Assembly: GCF_000272105.2 (NCBI RefSeq)
Contig: NZ_AJZD02000055.1
Span: 1-52,770, forward strand
Length of the DNA stretch: 52,770 bases
Origin: Vibrio splendidus 12E03
GTDB taxonomy: Bacteria > Pseudomonadota > Gammaproteobacteria > Enterobacterales > Vibrionaceae
Reading direction: 5' to 3'
The translations under genes were made by a program, and so were the position numbers. Below are positions 25,644 to 40,545 of the stretch, in pieces. The first letter of the stretch is position 1; the number at the start of each line of letters is the position of its first letter. The notes under the pieces are model-generated. The model was not told the DNA's origin, did not search any database, and was given only the letters and a program-made list of their open reading frames with translations.

Positions 25644-26657
25644 ATGAGCCAAGAATTTAATATTGCTATTTTAGGTGCGACTGGTGCGGTTGGTGAAACC
25701 ATTCTTGAAGTACTTAAAGAGCGTAAATTCCCTGTCGGTGAAATGCACTTACTAGCAAGTGAACGTAGTGAAGGCAAAACTTCCCGTTTTAACGGCAAAA
25801 CAATACAAGTACAAAACGTAGAAGACTTCGATTGGTCTCAAGTACATATTGCGTTTTTCTCTGCAGGTAGCGAGCTTTCAGAGCGTTGGGCTCCAATTGC
25901 TGCTGATGAAGGTGTTGTTGTTATCGATAACACATCACGTTTCCGTTACGAATACGATGTTCCTCTGGTTGTGCCTGAAGTGAACCCTGAAGCAATTGCT
26001 GAGTTCCGTAACCGTAACATCATCGCGAACCCTAACTGCTCGACTATCCAAATGGTAGTCGCTCTGAAACCAATTCACGATGAAGTGGGTCTTGAGCGTA
26101 TTAACGTTTCAACTTACCAATCTGTGTCTGGTGCAGGTAAGCCAGGTATCGATGAGCTAGCGGGTCAAACAGCTAAGCTTCTGAATGGTATGCCAGCTGA
26201 AAATTCAGCGTTCTCACAGCAGATCGCTTTCAACTGTATTCCTCAAATCGATGAATTTACAGAAAACGGCTACACGCGTGAAGAGATGAAGATGGTTTGG
26301 GAAACTCAAAAAATCTTTGCTGACTCTTCAATCACAGTGAACCCGACTTGTGTTCGCGTACCAGTATTCTATGGTCACGCAGAATCTCTGCACATTGAAA
26401 CTCGCGCGCCAATCGGTGCAGAACAAGTGGTTCAGCTTCTAGAGAACACAGAAGGTGTTGAAGTATTCCAAGCGCTAGACTTCCCAACTCAAGTTCGTGA
26501 TGCAGGTGGTAAAGACCACGTAATGGTTGGTCGTATTCGTAACGACATCAGCCATCACAGTGGCGTGAACATGTGGGTTGTCGCTGATAACGTTCGTAAA
26601 GGCGCAGCAACAAACGCAGTTCAAATCGCTGAAGTTCTGATTCGCGATTACTTCTAA
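25644..26657 (+). CDS. asd: Aspartate-semialdehyde dehydrogenase
   Basis: A 337-residue enzyme reducing aspartyl-4-phosphate to aspartate semialdehyde, on the way to lysine, threonine, methionine and cell-wall diaminopimelate. The NADP-binding loop is GATGAVGE (11-18), the catalytic cysteine C132 lies in NPNCSTIQ, and the acid-base histidine lies in the later RVPVFYGHAES block. AGAGAGAAACA before the ATG is the ribosome binding site. It follows pdxB in the same transcript. Vibrios often have two asd genes; this is the one linked to pdxB and fimV, equivalent to the usg position of E. coli but with the catalytic cysteine kept. Confidence 0.93.
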   Translation: MSQEFNIAILGATGAVGETILEVLKERKFPVGEMHLLASERSEGKTSRFNGKTIQVQNVEDFDWSQVHIAFFSAGSELSERWAPIAADEGVVVIDNTSRFRYEYDVPLVVPEVNPEAIAEFRNRNIIANPNCSTIQMVVALKPIHDEVGLERINVSTYQSVSGAGKPGIDELAGQTAKLLNGMPAENSAFSQQIAFNCIPQIDEFTENGYTREEMKMVWETQKIFADSSITVNPTCVRVPVFYGHAESLHIETRAPIGAEQVVQLLENTEGVEVFQALDFPTQVRDAGGKDHVMVGRIRNDISHHSGVNMWVVADNVRKGAATNAVQIAEVLIRDYF

Positions 26658-26677
26658 GCTTTATTGCTTTGATAAAC

Positions 26678-26708
26678 AAGCCTCACTCTTTAGTGGGGCT
26701 TTTTTAAT
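26678..26708 (+). terminator. Terminator after asd
   Basis: Stem AAGCCTCAC/GTGGGGCTT (one G-T pair) followed by TTTTTT. Confidence 0.9.
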
Positions 26709-26864
26709 CGATTAAAAATATTGTTAGTCAAATTGTGTGAAATTGCTGCGAATATTGTTGCTGCAACACATTTTTTGTTTTCATCTCTATAGTTTTACGT
26801 CATTTATCCGATATATTTAATAGATCATCACTTTTCCGAATTTAAGCACCTAGCTGAGCCTTTT

Positions 26865-31826
<4,962 letters not shown>

Positions 31827-31839
31827 ATTTACAAATCAG

Positions 31840-31867
31840 AAAGGGTAGCGTTGGCTACCCTTTATTT
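31840..31867 (+). terminator. Terminator after hubP
   Basis: Stem AAAGGGTAGC/GCTACCCTTT with a short loop, followed by ATTTTAA. Confidence 0.85.
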
Positions 31868-32020
31868 TAAGGCGATGCAGAGCACTATTGCTTGATTTGG
31901 TTTTTCAAAAGCATCGTCTCGGTCGATGCTGATTGTTTATTAAAGTTTTAGCCCCATCCTATTTGGGCTAGCACTGATTTCCGTATATACTTCTCGCCCA
32001 TTTTCAAAGAGAACAAGAAC

Positions 32021-32815
32021 ATGAAAATTGCTTTAGGTATTGAATATAACGGTACCCACTACTTTGGTTGGCAACGCCAACGAGACGTGAAAAGTGTCCA
32101 AGAAGAATTGGAAAAGGCTCTTTCAGTTGTCGCGAATCACCCTGTAGAAGTTATGTGCGCAGGTCGTACAGATGCCGGTGTTCACGGTACGGGACAAGTC
32201 GTTCACTTTGAAACTAATGTCGATCGTAAAATGGTGGCATGGACAATGGGCGCGAATGCCAACATGCCAAAAGATATTGCGGTTCGTTGGGCGACAGAAG
32301 TGAATGAGGATTTCCATGCTCGTTTCTCGGCTACTGCCCGCCGTTATCGCTACATTATCTTTAACCATGCACTACGCCCAGGCATTTTGAATTCAGGTGT
32401 GAGCCATTATCATGGTCATCTTGATGAGAAAAAAATGCATGAAGCGGGTCAGTACTTACTTGGTGAGAATGACTTCACTTCGTTTAGGGCAACACATTGT
32501 CAATCTCGTAGCCCATGGAGAAACATGATTCACTTGAACGTGACTCGTCATGGACACTACATTGTGATCGATATTAAAGCGAATGCCTTTGTTCACCACA
32601 TGGTGAGGAATATTACGGGTAGCCTTATTGTCGTAGGTAAAGGTGAGCAGAAACCAGAGTGGATCCAGTGGCTTTTAGAAGCTAAAGATCGAAAAGTAGC
32701 CGGCGCAACTGCAAAAGCGGAAGGTTTGTATCTGGTGGATGTTGATTATCCTGAACATTTTGAGCTACCACGAGAGCCAATTGGTCCTCTATTTTTACCG
32801 GATAATTTGAACTAA
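32021..32815 (+). CDS. truA: tRNA pseudouridine(38-40) synthase
   Basis: A 264-residue pseudouridine synthase acting on positions 38-40 of the anticodon arm. The catalytic aspartate is D51 in GRTDAGVHG; the [14 protein letters not shown] and FVHHMVRN blocks are typical of TruA. It lies between hubP and accD, as in other vibrios, with its own upstream gap of about 190 bp. Length is normal for the family. Confidence 0.97.
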   Translation: MKIALGIEYNGTHYFGWQRQRDVKSVQEELEKALSVVANHPVEVMCAGRTDAGVHGTGQVVHFETNVDRKMVAWTMGANANMPKDIAVRWATEVNEDFHARFSATARRYRYIIFNHALRPGILNSGVSHYHGHLDEKKMHEAGQYLLGENDFTSFRATHCQSRSPWRNMIHLNVTRHGHYIVIDIKANAFVHHMVRNITGSLIVVGKGEQKPEWIQWLLEAKDRKVAGATAKAEGLYLVDVDYPEHFELPREPIGPLFLPDNLN

Positions 32816-32991
32816 ATGTGAGACTTAGGTTCAAAAATTATTACGGTTTAGTGCGTAAGATAGTCCCAGAAAATAGGTACAACCAGTTTTTTATCTACAG
32901 TCGCTGTTTTATGTGCTTTAATTCCCACGCATAATTCCCAAATTTATTTCTTTCGCAATCAAGCGGAAGAATCGAAACAAAAAGGTCTTCC

Positions 32992-33918
32992 ATGAGTTGG
33001 CTTGAAAAGATTTTAGAAAAAAGCAACATCGTAACATCTCGTAAAGCGTCTATCCCTGAGGGTGTTTGGACTAAATGTACTTCTTGTGAGCAGGTTCTGT
33101 ACCATGCTGAACTAGAGCGTAACCTAGAAGTATGTCCAAAATGTGACCATCACATGCGCATGAAAGCACGTCGTCGTCTGGATACATTCCTAGACAAAGG
33201 TGAGCGTGTTGAACTAGGTGCTGATCTTGAGCCACAAGACAAGCTGAAGTTTAAAGACTCTAAGCGTTACAAAGAACGTATCTCTGCTGCTCAAAAGAAC
33301 AGTGGTGAAACAGACGCATTAGTTGCAATGAAAGGCGAACTATTGGGTTTACCTATCGTAGCGTGTGCTTTTGAATTCTCATTCATGGGCGGCTCAATGG
33401 GTTCTGTTGTTGGTGCTCGTTTCGTGAAAGCGGTAGATGCTGCTATCGAGAACAACTGTGGTTTAGTGTGTTTCTCTGCAAGTGGTGGTGCTCGTATGCA
33501 AGAGGCATTGATGTCTCTAATGCAAATGGCGAAAACCAGTGCTGCGCTTGAGCGTTTATCTGCGAAAGGCCTACCGTTTGTTTCAGTTATGACTGATCCA
33601 ACAATGGGTGGTGTTTCTGCAAGTTTGGCAATGCTTGGCGATATCAACATTGGTGAGCCAAAAGCACTGATCGGTTTTGCTGGACGTCGTGTAATCGAAC
33701 AAACGGTACGTGAAGACCTTCCTGAAGGTTTCCAACGCAGTGAGTTCCTACTAGACCACGGTGCTATCGACATGATCGTTGACCGTCGTGAGATGCGTCA
33801 GCGCGTTGCAAGCCTTGTTGCTAAAATGACCAACCAGCCTTCACCATTAGTAGTTTCTGTGAACGATTCACCGAATGAAGCTACTTATGAAGTACCAGAA
33901 GCGCCAGAAAAAGGGTAA
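32992..33918 (+). CDS. accD: Acetyl-CoA carboxylase, carboxyltransferase beta subunit
   Basis: A 308-residue subunit that with AccA transfers the carboxyl group from biotin to acetyl-CoA, making malonyl-CoA. The N-terminal zinc ribbon is C29, C32, C48, C51. The crotonase-like fold has the [13 protein letters not shown] and [19 protein letters not shown] oxyanion regions. The C-terminal tail is acidic and proline-rich. It heads a run of co-directional genes: folC follows after 42 bp, then dedD. Confidence 0.97.
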   Translation: MSWLEKILEKSNIVTSRKASIPEGVWTKCTSCEQVLYHAELERNLEVCPKCDHHMRMKARRRLDTFLDKGERVELGADLEPQDKLKFKDSKRYKERISAAQKNSGETDALVAMKGELLGLPIVACAFEFSFMGGSMGSVVGARFVKAVDAAIENNCGLVCFSASGGARMQEALMSLMQMAKTSAALERLSAKGLPFVSVMTDPTMGGVSASLAMLGDINIGEPKALIGFAGRRVIEQTVREDLPEGFQRSEFLLDHGAIDMIVDRREMRQRVASLVAKMTNQPSPLVVSVNDSPNEATYEVPEAPEKG

Positions 33919-33960
33919 AGTACCTTCTAACAAACCAACTTAATTATGGTTATGAGTTAG

Positions 33961-35223
33961 ATGAGTCAACAACCTATTCCTCAAGCCACATCCTCTTTGG
34001 AGATGTGGCTTGATTATTTATCAAACATCCACACAACCGCTATTGATCTTGGATTAGACCGAGTTCAAGCCGTCGCCTCTAAGGCAAACCTCACCAAACC
34101 TGCTCAACATGTTATTACTGTTGCCGGAACCAATGGCAAAGGCTCAACATGTGCACTGATGGAAGCGATTCTATTGGACGCTGGTTACTCAGTTGGTGTC
34201 TACAGCTCTCCTCACTTAATTCGCTATAACGAACGTGTTCGTATCAACGGCCAAGATCTATCTGATGAAAAGATGGTTCAGTCTTTCGATTTCATTGAGA
34301 AAGAGCGTGGCGAAATCAGCCTGAGTTTTTTCGAATATGGCACTTTAGCGGCGTTACGTGCATTTCAAACTGAAGCGGTTGATGTTGTGCTTTTAGAAGT
34401 GGGTTTAGGCGGGCGTTTAGACGCGACCAATATCGTTGAGCATGATGTTTCTGTGATTACTAGTTTGGCTGTCGACCATGTTGACTGGCTAGGTGATGAC
34501 ATCAATGTGATTGGTTTTGAGAAAGCGGGCATTTATCGTAGCGGTAAACCCGCTATCTGTGGTCAACCCAAGCCACCGGCTACGGTTGCAGCGCACGCTG
34601 ATGACATTAAGGCTGAGTTCTACCAAGTCGGTATTCAATACACTTATGATGTTGACGGTGATACGTGGAACTGGCGCAGTGGTGCATTCCAACTAGAATC
34701 GCTACCTATTCCAAGCCTGCCGTTACCTAACGCTGCAACAGCGTTGATGGCATTGGGCACATCAGAGCTTAGTATTAGCGACGTGAACGTGGTTAACGGC
34801 ATGAAGAATGCGCAGCTTCCAGGGCGTATGCAGCAAATTAGCGAACAACCCGTGATTGTGCTGGATGTGGCGCACAACCCGCATTCCGCTGAATACTTTG
34901 CGCAGCAAGTTACGAAGAAGTATGCAGGTAAAAATTTACACGTTGTAGTCGCCATGCTTCATGACAAAGATATTCCAGCGACATTGGAAGTATTAGCGCC
35001 AATCACAACTCATTGGTATCCAGCTTCATTGCAAGGGCCACGCGCAGCGACAGCTGCTGAATTGTGTCAAAGCCTACCCGAAGGCGTAGAGCAGCATTCA
35101 AACCCTGTCACAGCGTTTGAAGCGGCTTTAGCTTCTGTTAAAGGTGACGATGTTGTGTTGGTTGTCGGTTCTTTCCATACCGTGGGTGAAGTGTTGGAGC
35201 ATTGGCAGAAAAAAGGAAACTAA
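33961..35223 (+). CDS. folC: Bifunctional dihydrofolate synthase / folylpolyglutamate synthase
   Basis: A 420-residue Mur-ligase-family enzyme that adds glutamate to dihydropteroate and to folates. The ATP-binding loop is GTNGKGST (56-63), with the omega loop SPHL and the later EVGLGGRLDATN block. It is co-directional with accD and abuts dedD, whose ATG follows the TAA without a gap. The order accD-folC-dedD-cvpA-purF is the classic enterobacterial and Vibrio arrangement. Confidence 0.96.
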   Translation: MSQQPIPQATSSLEMWLDYLSNIHTTAIDLGLDRVQAVASKANLTKPAQHVITVAGTNGKGSTCALMEAILLDAGYSVGVYSSPHLIRYNERVRINGQDLSDEKMVQSFDFIEKERGEISLSFFEYGTLAALRAFQTEAVDVVLLEVGLGGRLDATNIVEHDVSVITSLAVDHVDWLGDDINVIGFEKAGIYRSGKPAICGQPKPPATVAAHADDIKAEFYQVGIQYTYDVDGDTWNWRSGAFQLESLPIPSLPLPNAATALMALGTSELSISDVNVVNGMKNAQLPGRMQQISEQPVIVLDVAHNPHSAEYFAQQVTKKYAGKNLHVVVAMLHDKDIPATLEVLAPITTHWYPASLQGPRAATAAELCQSLPEGVEQHSNPVTAFEAALASVKGDDVVLVVGSFHTVGEVLEHWQKKGN

Positions 35224-35799
35224 ATGGCAAGTAAATTCCAAAGCCGGTTAGTCGGCACCATCATTTTAGTGGCCATTGGCGTGATTGTATTGCCCGATGT
35301 ACTAGATGGTAAGAAGCTCCACTACAAAGAAGAGTTTGCAAGCATTCCAATTAAGCCTGAGCTTGATAGTAATGTTGAAGTGTTTGAAGTACTCGATCCC
35401 GTTGAAGATCAGATAGCGCTACCAGATTCTCCGGTTGAGCAAGTGGTTGAAAGTGGTCGTACTGATAATTCAAACACGCAAACTGCGTCTTCTTCTAATG
35501 ATAAAGAAGCAGACAAAGTGGCAGTCGTGGTTAAGCCAGTACCGGAAAAAAATGAATACCAAGACAGTGCTTGGATTATTCAATTGATGGCTTTGAAGAA
35601 TGCTGACAACGCAAAAAACGTTGTTAAGGATTTGCAAAAGCGTGGTTATCAGGCTCACACCAAGCAAGAAAAAACTTTTACGCGAGTAATTATTGGCCCG
35701 GATGTCTCTAAATCCAAACTTGAGCGACAAATTAAGGAATTAGAAAAAATTACGGGTTCAAAAGGCCAATTGCTCAAATTTAAACCGTTAAATCCATAA
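35224..35799 (+). CDS. dedD: SPOR-domain cell-division protein DedD
   Basis: A 191-residue inner-membrane protein: a short cytosolic N-terminus, one transmembrane helix (about 9-27), a periplasmic linker rich in proline, serine and acidic residues, and a C-terminal SPOR domain (about 118-190, WIIQLMALKNADNAKNVV onward) that binds denuded septal peptidoglycan. It starts directly after the folC stop, so it is translationally coupled to it. Length is slightly below that of E. coli DedD. Confidence 0.92.
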   Translation: MASKFQSRLVGTIILVAIGVIVLPDVLDGKKLHYKEEFASIPIKPELDSNVEVFEVLDPVEDQIALPDSPVEQVVESGRTDNSNTQTASSSNDKEADKVAVVVKPVPEKNEYQDSAWIIQLMALKNADNAKNVVKDLQKRGYQAHTKQEKTFTRVIIGPDVSKSKLERQIKELEKITGSKGQLLKFKPLNP

Positions 35800-35814
35800 G
35801 AAAACGTTTGCGTC
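35799..35814. promoter_or_regulatory. PurR operator upstream of cvpA-purF
   Basis: AGAAAACGTTTGCGTC; read on the other strand GACGCAAACGTTTTCT, it matches the PurR box consensus ACGCAAACGTTTTC with no visible mismatch over 14 bases. It begins at the last base of dedD and lies 47 bp before the cvpA start, with a likely -10 (TGTTAAAAT) at 35826-35834. Confidence 0.9.
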
Positions 35815-35860
35815 AGCATTTTTTCTGTTAAAATGCGCGCCAACTTAAGATGAAGAATTC

Positions 35861-36352
35861 ATGAATTGGTTAGATTTTGTCATTTTAGGCGTGATCGGCT
35901 TCTCTGCCGTGATCAGTTTAGTTCGCGGTTTCGCTAAAGAAGCGTTGTCACTTGTTATTTGGTTTGGAGCATTTTTTATTGCTAGCCAGTACTACGCTAA
36001 ATTAGCGATGTACTTCACCAATATCGAAGATGAGATGTTTCGAAACGGAACTGCGATAGCAGCATTGTTTGTTGCAACGTTAGTTGTTGGTGCCTTAGTT
36101 AACTATGTCATCGGTCAGCTAGTTCAGAAAACAGGCCTGTCAGGTACAGACAGAATCCTCGGTGTCGTCTTTGGTGGCTTACGTGGTGTTTTGATTGTTT
36201 CTGCAGTGTTGTTTTTCATGGATGCGTTTACTGCATTCCCAAGTTCTGAGTGGTGGAAGAATTCGCAATTGGTTCCGGAATTTAGTCGAATCATTGCGCC
36301 GTTCTTCGAGCATTTACAAGCAACATCTAGTTTCTTATCTGGCGCGCTCTAG
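35861..36352 (+). CDS. cvpA: Membrane protein CvpA
   Basis: A 163-residue inner-membrane protein with four predicted helices (about 5-22, 28-48, 62-84, 98-122) and the family motif GFAKEALSLVIW near residue 24-35. It is needed for colicin V production in E. coli and affects envelope stress in Vibrio; the exact activity is unknown. It is transcribed with purF from a PurR-controlled promoter; the gap to purF is 34 bp. Confidence 0.95.
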   Translation: MNWLDFVILGVIGFSAVISLVRGFAKEALSLVIWFGAFFIASQYYAKLAMYFTNIEDEMFRNGTAIAALFVATLVVGALVNYVIGQLVQKTGLSGTDRILGVVFGGLRGVLIVSAVLFFMDAFTAFPSSEWWKNSQLVPEFSRIIAPFFEHLQATSSFLSGAL

Positions 36353-36386
36353 CGCCAGTTAATGTCGAAAAATCGAGGATTAGGAC

Positions 36387-37901
36387 ATGTGTGGTATTGT
36401 TGGAATCGTGGGTTCAACACCTGTAAACCAGTCTATTTATGACGCTTTAACGGTATTGCAGCATCGTGGCCAAGATGCCGCTGGTATTTGTACCATAGAA
36501 AGCAATCGTTTCCGTCTGCGTAAGGCGAACGGTTTAGTAAAAGATGTTTTTGAAGCAAAACACATGCAGCGCCTACAAGGTGAAGTTGGTATTGGCCATG
36601 TTCGTTATCCTACTGCGGGTAGTTCAAGTGCGTCTGAAGCTCAGCCTTTCTACGTAAACTCTCCTTTTGGCATTACGTTGGCACACAACGGTAACCTGAC
36701 GAACGCAAACGAAGTTCGTGAGAAGTTGTTCGAAAAAGACCGTCGTCATGTAAACACAACCTCTGACTCTGAAGTTCTACTGAACGTATTAGCTCATGAG
36801 ATCGATACCGTTAAAGGTAACGTAACTTCAGATGACGTTTTCCGCGCTGTGGCAAATGTGCACCGTACAATTCGTGGTGCTTACGCCGTAACTGCGATGA
36901 TCATCGGCCACGGTATGATCGCATTCCGTGACCCACATGGTATTCGTCCACTGTGTCTTGGTAAGCGTGAAGTTCAAGGTAAAACAGAGTACATGGTTGC
37001 GTCTGAATCGGTAGCACTCGATGCTGTTGGTTTCGACTTCATGCGCGATGTAGCGCCAGGTGAAGCTATCTACGCAACGTTCGACGGTGAGCTTTTCACT
37101 AAGCAATGTGCAGACAACCCACAACTAAACCCATGTATCTTTGAGTTTGTATACTTTGCACGCCCAGATTCATTCATCGACAAAATCTCGGTTTACAGCG
37201 CACGCGTTGAGATGGGTGAGATGCTTGGTAAGCGTATTAAAGAAGAGTACGCAGACTTAGACATTGATGTAGTTATTCCAATCCCTGAAACATCAAACGA
37301 TATTGCGCTACGAATCGCTCAAGCGATCAATAAGCCATACCGTCAAGGTTTCGTGAAAAACCGCTATGTTGGCCGCACATTCATCATGCCTGGTCAGCAA
37401 CAGCGTAAGAAGTCAGTTCGCCGTAAGCTCAACGCAATCCGCTCTGAGTTTAAAGGTAAGAACGTTCTTCTGGTTGACGATTCTATCGTTCGCGGCACAA
37501 CATCAGAGCAGATCATTGAGATGGCTCGTGATTCTGGCGCAAACAAGGTCTTCATGGTTTCAGCTGCTCCAGAGGTTCGCTTCCCTAACGTTTACGGCAT
37601 TGATATGCCGAGCGCGACAGAGCTGATTGCTCATGGTCGTGATAACGAAACGATTTGTAAGCAGATTGGCGCAGACGCCTTGATTTTCCAAACGCTACCA
37701 GATCTGATTTCTGCAGTGGGCATGGGCAATCAAGACATCTCTCGTTTTGATACTTCTGTATTTAACGGTGAGTATGTAACGGGCGATATCGACCAAGCGT
37801 ACCTAGATTTCCTAGACTCTTTGCGTAATGACGACTCAAAGGTTCAGCGTGAGATTCAACAAGATCTTGCTAACTTAGAGTTACACAACGAAGGCGCTTA
37901 A
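36387..37901 (+). CDS. purF: Amidophosphoribosyltransferase
   Basis: A 504-residue enzyme catalysing the first committed step of purine synthesis, PRPP plus glutamine to phosphoribosylamine. C2 is the N-terminal glutaminase nucleophile (MCGIVGIVG). The PRPP-binding loop is [14 protein letters not shown] near residue 363-377. RPDSFID and the later CGADA-type block are typical. It lies directly after cvpA under the PurR box, with its own terminator at 37951-37978. Confidence 0.97.
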   Translation: MCGIVGIVGSTPVNQSIYDALTVLQHRGQDAAGICTIESNRFRLRKANGLVKDVFEAKHMQRLQGEVGIGHVRYPTAGSSSASEAQPFYVNSPFGITLAHNGNLTNANEVREKLFEKDRRHVNTTSDSEVLLNVLAHEIDTVKGNVTSDDVFRAVANVHRTIRGAYAVTAMIIGHGMIAFRDPHGIRPLCLGKREVQGKTEYMVASESVALDAVGFDFMRDVAPGEAIYATFDGELFTKQCADNPQLNPCIFEFVYFARPDSFIDKISVYSARVEMGEMLGKRIKEEYADLDIDVVIPIPETSNDIALRIAQAINKPYRQGFVKNRYVGRTFIMPGQQQRKKSVRRKLNAIRSEFKGKNVLLVDDSIVRGTTSEQIIEMARDSGANKVFMVSAAPEVRFPNVYGIDMPSATELIAHGRDNETICKQIGADALIFQTLPDLISAVGMGNQDISRFDTSVFNGEYVTGDIDQAYLDFLDSLRNDDSKVQREIQQDLANLELHNEGA

Positions 37902-37950
37902 CTAGCGTTTCGTTAGTCATACAGAGTTTCGCTAGTGATACAGAAAATAA

Positions 37951-37978
37951 AAAACCAGAGCATCGGCTCTGGTTTTTT
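37951..37978 (+). terminator. Terminator after purF
   Basis: Stem AAAACCAGAG/CTCTGGTTTT followed by TT, also preceded by an A-run, so it can serve the convergent lysR-type gene. Confidence 0.9.
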
Positions 37979-38001
37979 GTTTATAGAGAAGGGGATTGAC
38001 C

Positions 38002-38877
38002 TTAATGAATGTGGTATGCGATCACAAAATCAATAAACAATCTCACTTTCTCTGGTAGATGATCTTTGTGGTTATAAAGCATGTAAATATCACGAGGGTT
38101 AGCGCTCCAGTCTTCTAAGACTTGCACTAAGCTGCCATCTTCAATGTATTCACGAATCATCACGTCAGGCATCAGGGTGATACCTAGGCCTTCTGAGCAC
38201 GCTTGTCTTACGACATTAAGCGCATTGGCGTTGAAACGGCCTTTCTCGCTATTCACCACCGTCTCTTCATTCGAATTACTCAGCTGCCACTTAATCAGCG
38301 GGTAGCCTTTGAGTAGCGAATGGTTCGCTAGCTCTTCAGCATGGCTTGGAGCTGGGTTCTTCGCTAAGTACTCAGGGCTCGCGATAAGAATATCTTTGAC
38401 TTCACTGATTTTGCGAGCGATTAGGCTTGAATCACGCTGCGGGCCGACACGGAAAATTACGTCCCACTCAGTTGGATCCAGCTGATCTGCTTGGTTGTTC
38501 ATCATCAGCTCAATATTGATATCAGGGTATTGAGTCATGAATTCACTGAACATTGGCATCATCATGCGCTTGGTCAGATTTGAGGGGGCCGTAATACGAA
38601 TCTTACCGGAAGCGCCTTTGCACACGTCAGTTAACTCTTCTGCGGTAGAAGAGAGACGTTGCAACAGCGGAGAGCATTCATTGAAGAAACGTTCGCCTGC
38701 CTCTGTTAAAGAAAGTTTACGCGCGTGTCTATTGAGAAGCCTAAGGTTCAAAGAATCTTCCAAGGCTTGGATGCGTCGTGTGATGGTCGCAACCGGAATC
38801 ATAGTCTTGCGCGATGTTGCGGTGTAGCTCCCATTTTCAACGACGAGTCGAAAGAGGTTTAAATCATCTAATTTCAT
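38002..38877 (-). CDS. LysR-family transcriptional regulator
   Basis: A 291-residue regulator from MKLDDLNLF at 38877, the usual start of this LysR subgroup; an in-frame ATG at 38889 would add MSGF and has a GATGAG upstream, so the start is not certain. The winged HTH occupies residues about 1-60 (SYTATSRKTMIPVATITRRIQALEDSL), followed by the substrate-binding domain (about 88-290). It belongs to the CrgA/AphB-like branch by its general form. The gene is convergent with purF. The effector and target are unknown; divergent DNA upstream has no gene for about 200 bp. Confidence 0.88.
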   Translation of the reverse strand: MKLDDLNLFRLVVENGSYTATSRKTMIPVATITRRIQALEDSLNLRLLNRHARKLSLTEAGERFFNECSPLLQRLSSTAEELTDVCKGASGKIRITAPSNLTKRMMMPMFSEFMTQYPDINIELMMNNQADQLDPTEWDVIFRVGPQRDSSLIARKISEVKDILIASPEYLAKNPAPSHAEELANHSLLKGYPLIKWQLSNSNEETVVNSEKGRFNANALNVVRQACSEGLGITLMPDVMIREYIEDGSLVQVLEDWSANPRDIYMLYNHKDHLPEKVRLFIDFVIAYHIH

Positions 38878-39105
38878 AAATCCAGACACATTTGTTTACA
38901 ATCTCATCTAATTTATACGTAACAGTGAGATCAATGTTTGCGTTACGTCAACTCGTTGCACTATTTACAAGTATTCCAACCCTGGTCACGAATTACCAGC
39001 AAAGAGTGCAAATTTGTGTATTTAGCATTTTATTACTAAGTTTTATATTAGTTCTTAGAACAGATAACAATAATAATTCGACTTAGTTTTGTGAGGTTAT
39101 AGATT

Positions 39106-40209
39106 ATGTACAAAACTCACAGTCAGCCAGTAATGACCTCGGCTCAGGAAGTAATTAACCAAAAATGCGTGATGTTGGTTGATGATGATCCTATTTTTCG
39201 CCGTATAACCAGCGCGTACCTAGACAAGGTCGGTTATAAAGTGGTTGAGGCTGAAAATGGACTGGACGCTCTGCAAAAGCTTAGAGACTCAGCGCCAGAT
39301 TTAATTGTGTGTGACTTATCAATGCCAATACTTGATGGCATAGAGCTTGTGGAAGAGCTCAGTTTAGAGTACCCGTCACTGCCTATGATCGTGGTGTCCG
39401 GCACTGATGATATGTCTGATGTGGCGAAAGCCTTGCGATTTGGTATTAAAGACTTTTTAGCGAAACCGTTAGAGGATCACGGTCATCTAGGAAGTGCGAT
39501 TGCGAATACATTGACAGATTCGTTCGATAACATTTCAGACCAACGAGATTTTTCGAGCCAGTGGTTCTGTGTGGATGACGGGGGAGAGATCCCTGAAGAC
39601 CAAGAACTGCATTGGCACCTGAATTACCTTCAAGATAATCCAAGCGCAGCAAAAGATTTACTGCATGCGCTGCTTCCAGAGAAAGATACGCGACAAGGCT
39701 CATGGCGTTGCAGTTACCGTTTACTGCAATCAACAGAGATGATGCCACTTGTGTTTGATTATGCGTGGATGATGAACGGGCAATTTGCTTTTTACCTCGT
39801 CGATTCATCGTCTTCTGATAATGGCGGCTCAGCAACAACATTGTTGGTGAGAGCGCTGTTCCACGATTACATAAGAAACAGAAAAGATTTTAATGTTGAT
39901 CTCAAAGATATTGCTGAGATCTTAGAGAAGGGGATTCGTTGCTCTAGATGTTCTACCCCAGTGAATGCCTTGTTTGGTGTTGCCGACCTTGCCGAGGGAA
40001 CCATCTCCATTTTACCTGCGGGCTTAGATGGGCAATGGTCGAATGGTGAATTGAATCAACATATTGCAGCAGGTGAGCGCTTGGGCGAGAACTGCAAGAA
40101 GAACTTTATAACGCGGGACCTTCCGATCGAACAGGGCTGCCAACTGTCGTTAAGCCTACTTGGAGCGGCAAGTTTTAGTTTAGACATACACCAAGGGTCT
40201 ACCGATTAA
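39106..40209 (+). CDS. rssB: RssB-like response regulator
   Basis: A 367-residue protein with an N-terminal receiver domain (about 18-135): acidic pocket D26-D28, phosphoacceptor D70 in CDLSMP, T/S in VVSGTDD and K in FLAKPLE. The C-terminal part (about 180-360) resembles the PP2C-like effector domain of RssB, the adaptor that hands the sigma factor RpoS to ClpXP. GTGAGG upstream supports the first ATG; an ATG nine codons later is possible. The neighbouring ybaN-apt block supports a chromosomal core gene. The assignment to RpoS control is by family resemblance. Confidence 0.75.
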   Translation: MYKTHSQPVMTSAQEVINQKCVMLVDDDPIFRRITSAYLDKVGYKVVEAENGLDALQKLRDSAPDLIVCDLSMPILDGIELVEELSLEYPSLPMIVVSGTDDMSDVAKALRFGIKDFLAKPLEDHGHLGSAIANTLTDSFDNISDQRDFSSQWFCVDDGGEIPEDQELHWHLNYLQDNPSAAKDLLHALLPEKDTRQGSWRCSYRLLQSTEMMPLVFDYAWMMNGQFAFYLVDSSSSDNGGSATTLLVRALFHDYIRNRKDFNVDLKDIAEILEKGIRCSRCSTPVNALFGVADLAEGTISILPAGLDGQWSNGELNQHIAAGERLGENCKKNFITRDLPIEQGCQLSLSLLGAASFSLDIHQGSTD

Positions 40210-40357
40210 CCCTATATTTCCTCGGTTTTTGTGAATAATTGATTAAGGTATAGTTGCGCAAATGGTGCGGCTATGCCTTTTTTGTTAAATGTCGATTTAG
40301 CAAAGCGGGTTTGGTTCGCCAGATACTTACCTTTACTAACAAAAACAAGAAGCAATC

Positions 40358-40495
40358 ATGGCAGATAACAAAGACTTTCAAGACCCGTTTAATGTATTCT
40401 ATTTTTTAGGCTTTCTAGCCGCATTTTTAATGATCCCATTGCTACCAGCAACACTTACGTTGATCCGTGTATTCAATGGTTACGCAACATTCTAG
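40358..40495 (+). CDS. Small membrane protein, 45 residues
   Basis: A short gene missed by length cut-offs: ATG at 40358, TAG at 40493-40495. The product has a hydrophilic N-terminus (MADNKDFQDPF) and one strongly hydrophobic segment (about 14-35, FYFLGFLAAFLMIPLLPAT), so it is a single-pass inner-membrane protein. AAGAAG upstream is a weak ribosome binding site. It lies 48 bp before ybaN on the same strand and may share its transcript. No function is known to me. Confidence 0.65.
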   Translation: MADNKDFQDPFNVFYFLGFLAAFLMIPLLPATLTLIRVFNGYATF

Positions 40496-40530
40496 TTAAG
40501 CTGTCGTCGCTGATTAACGATAGCTAACTC

Positions 40531-40545
40531 AAGGAGGCCACAATT
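40531..40545 (+). promoter_or_regulatory. Strong Shine-Dalgarno with AUU start codon of ybaN
   Basis: AAGGAGG at 40531-40537, CCACA spacer, ATT at 40543-40545. The full complement to the anti-SD sequence may compensate for the poor start codon, and AUU is known to put infC under IF3 discrimination. Confidence 0.75.
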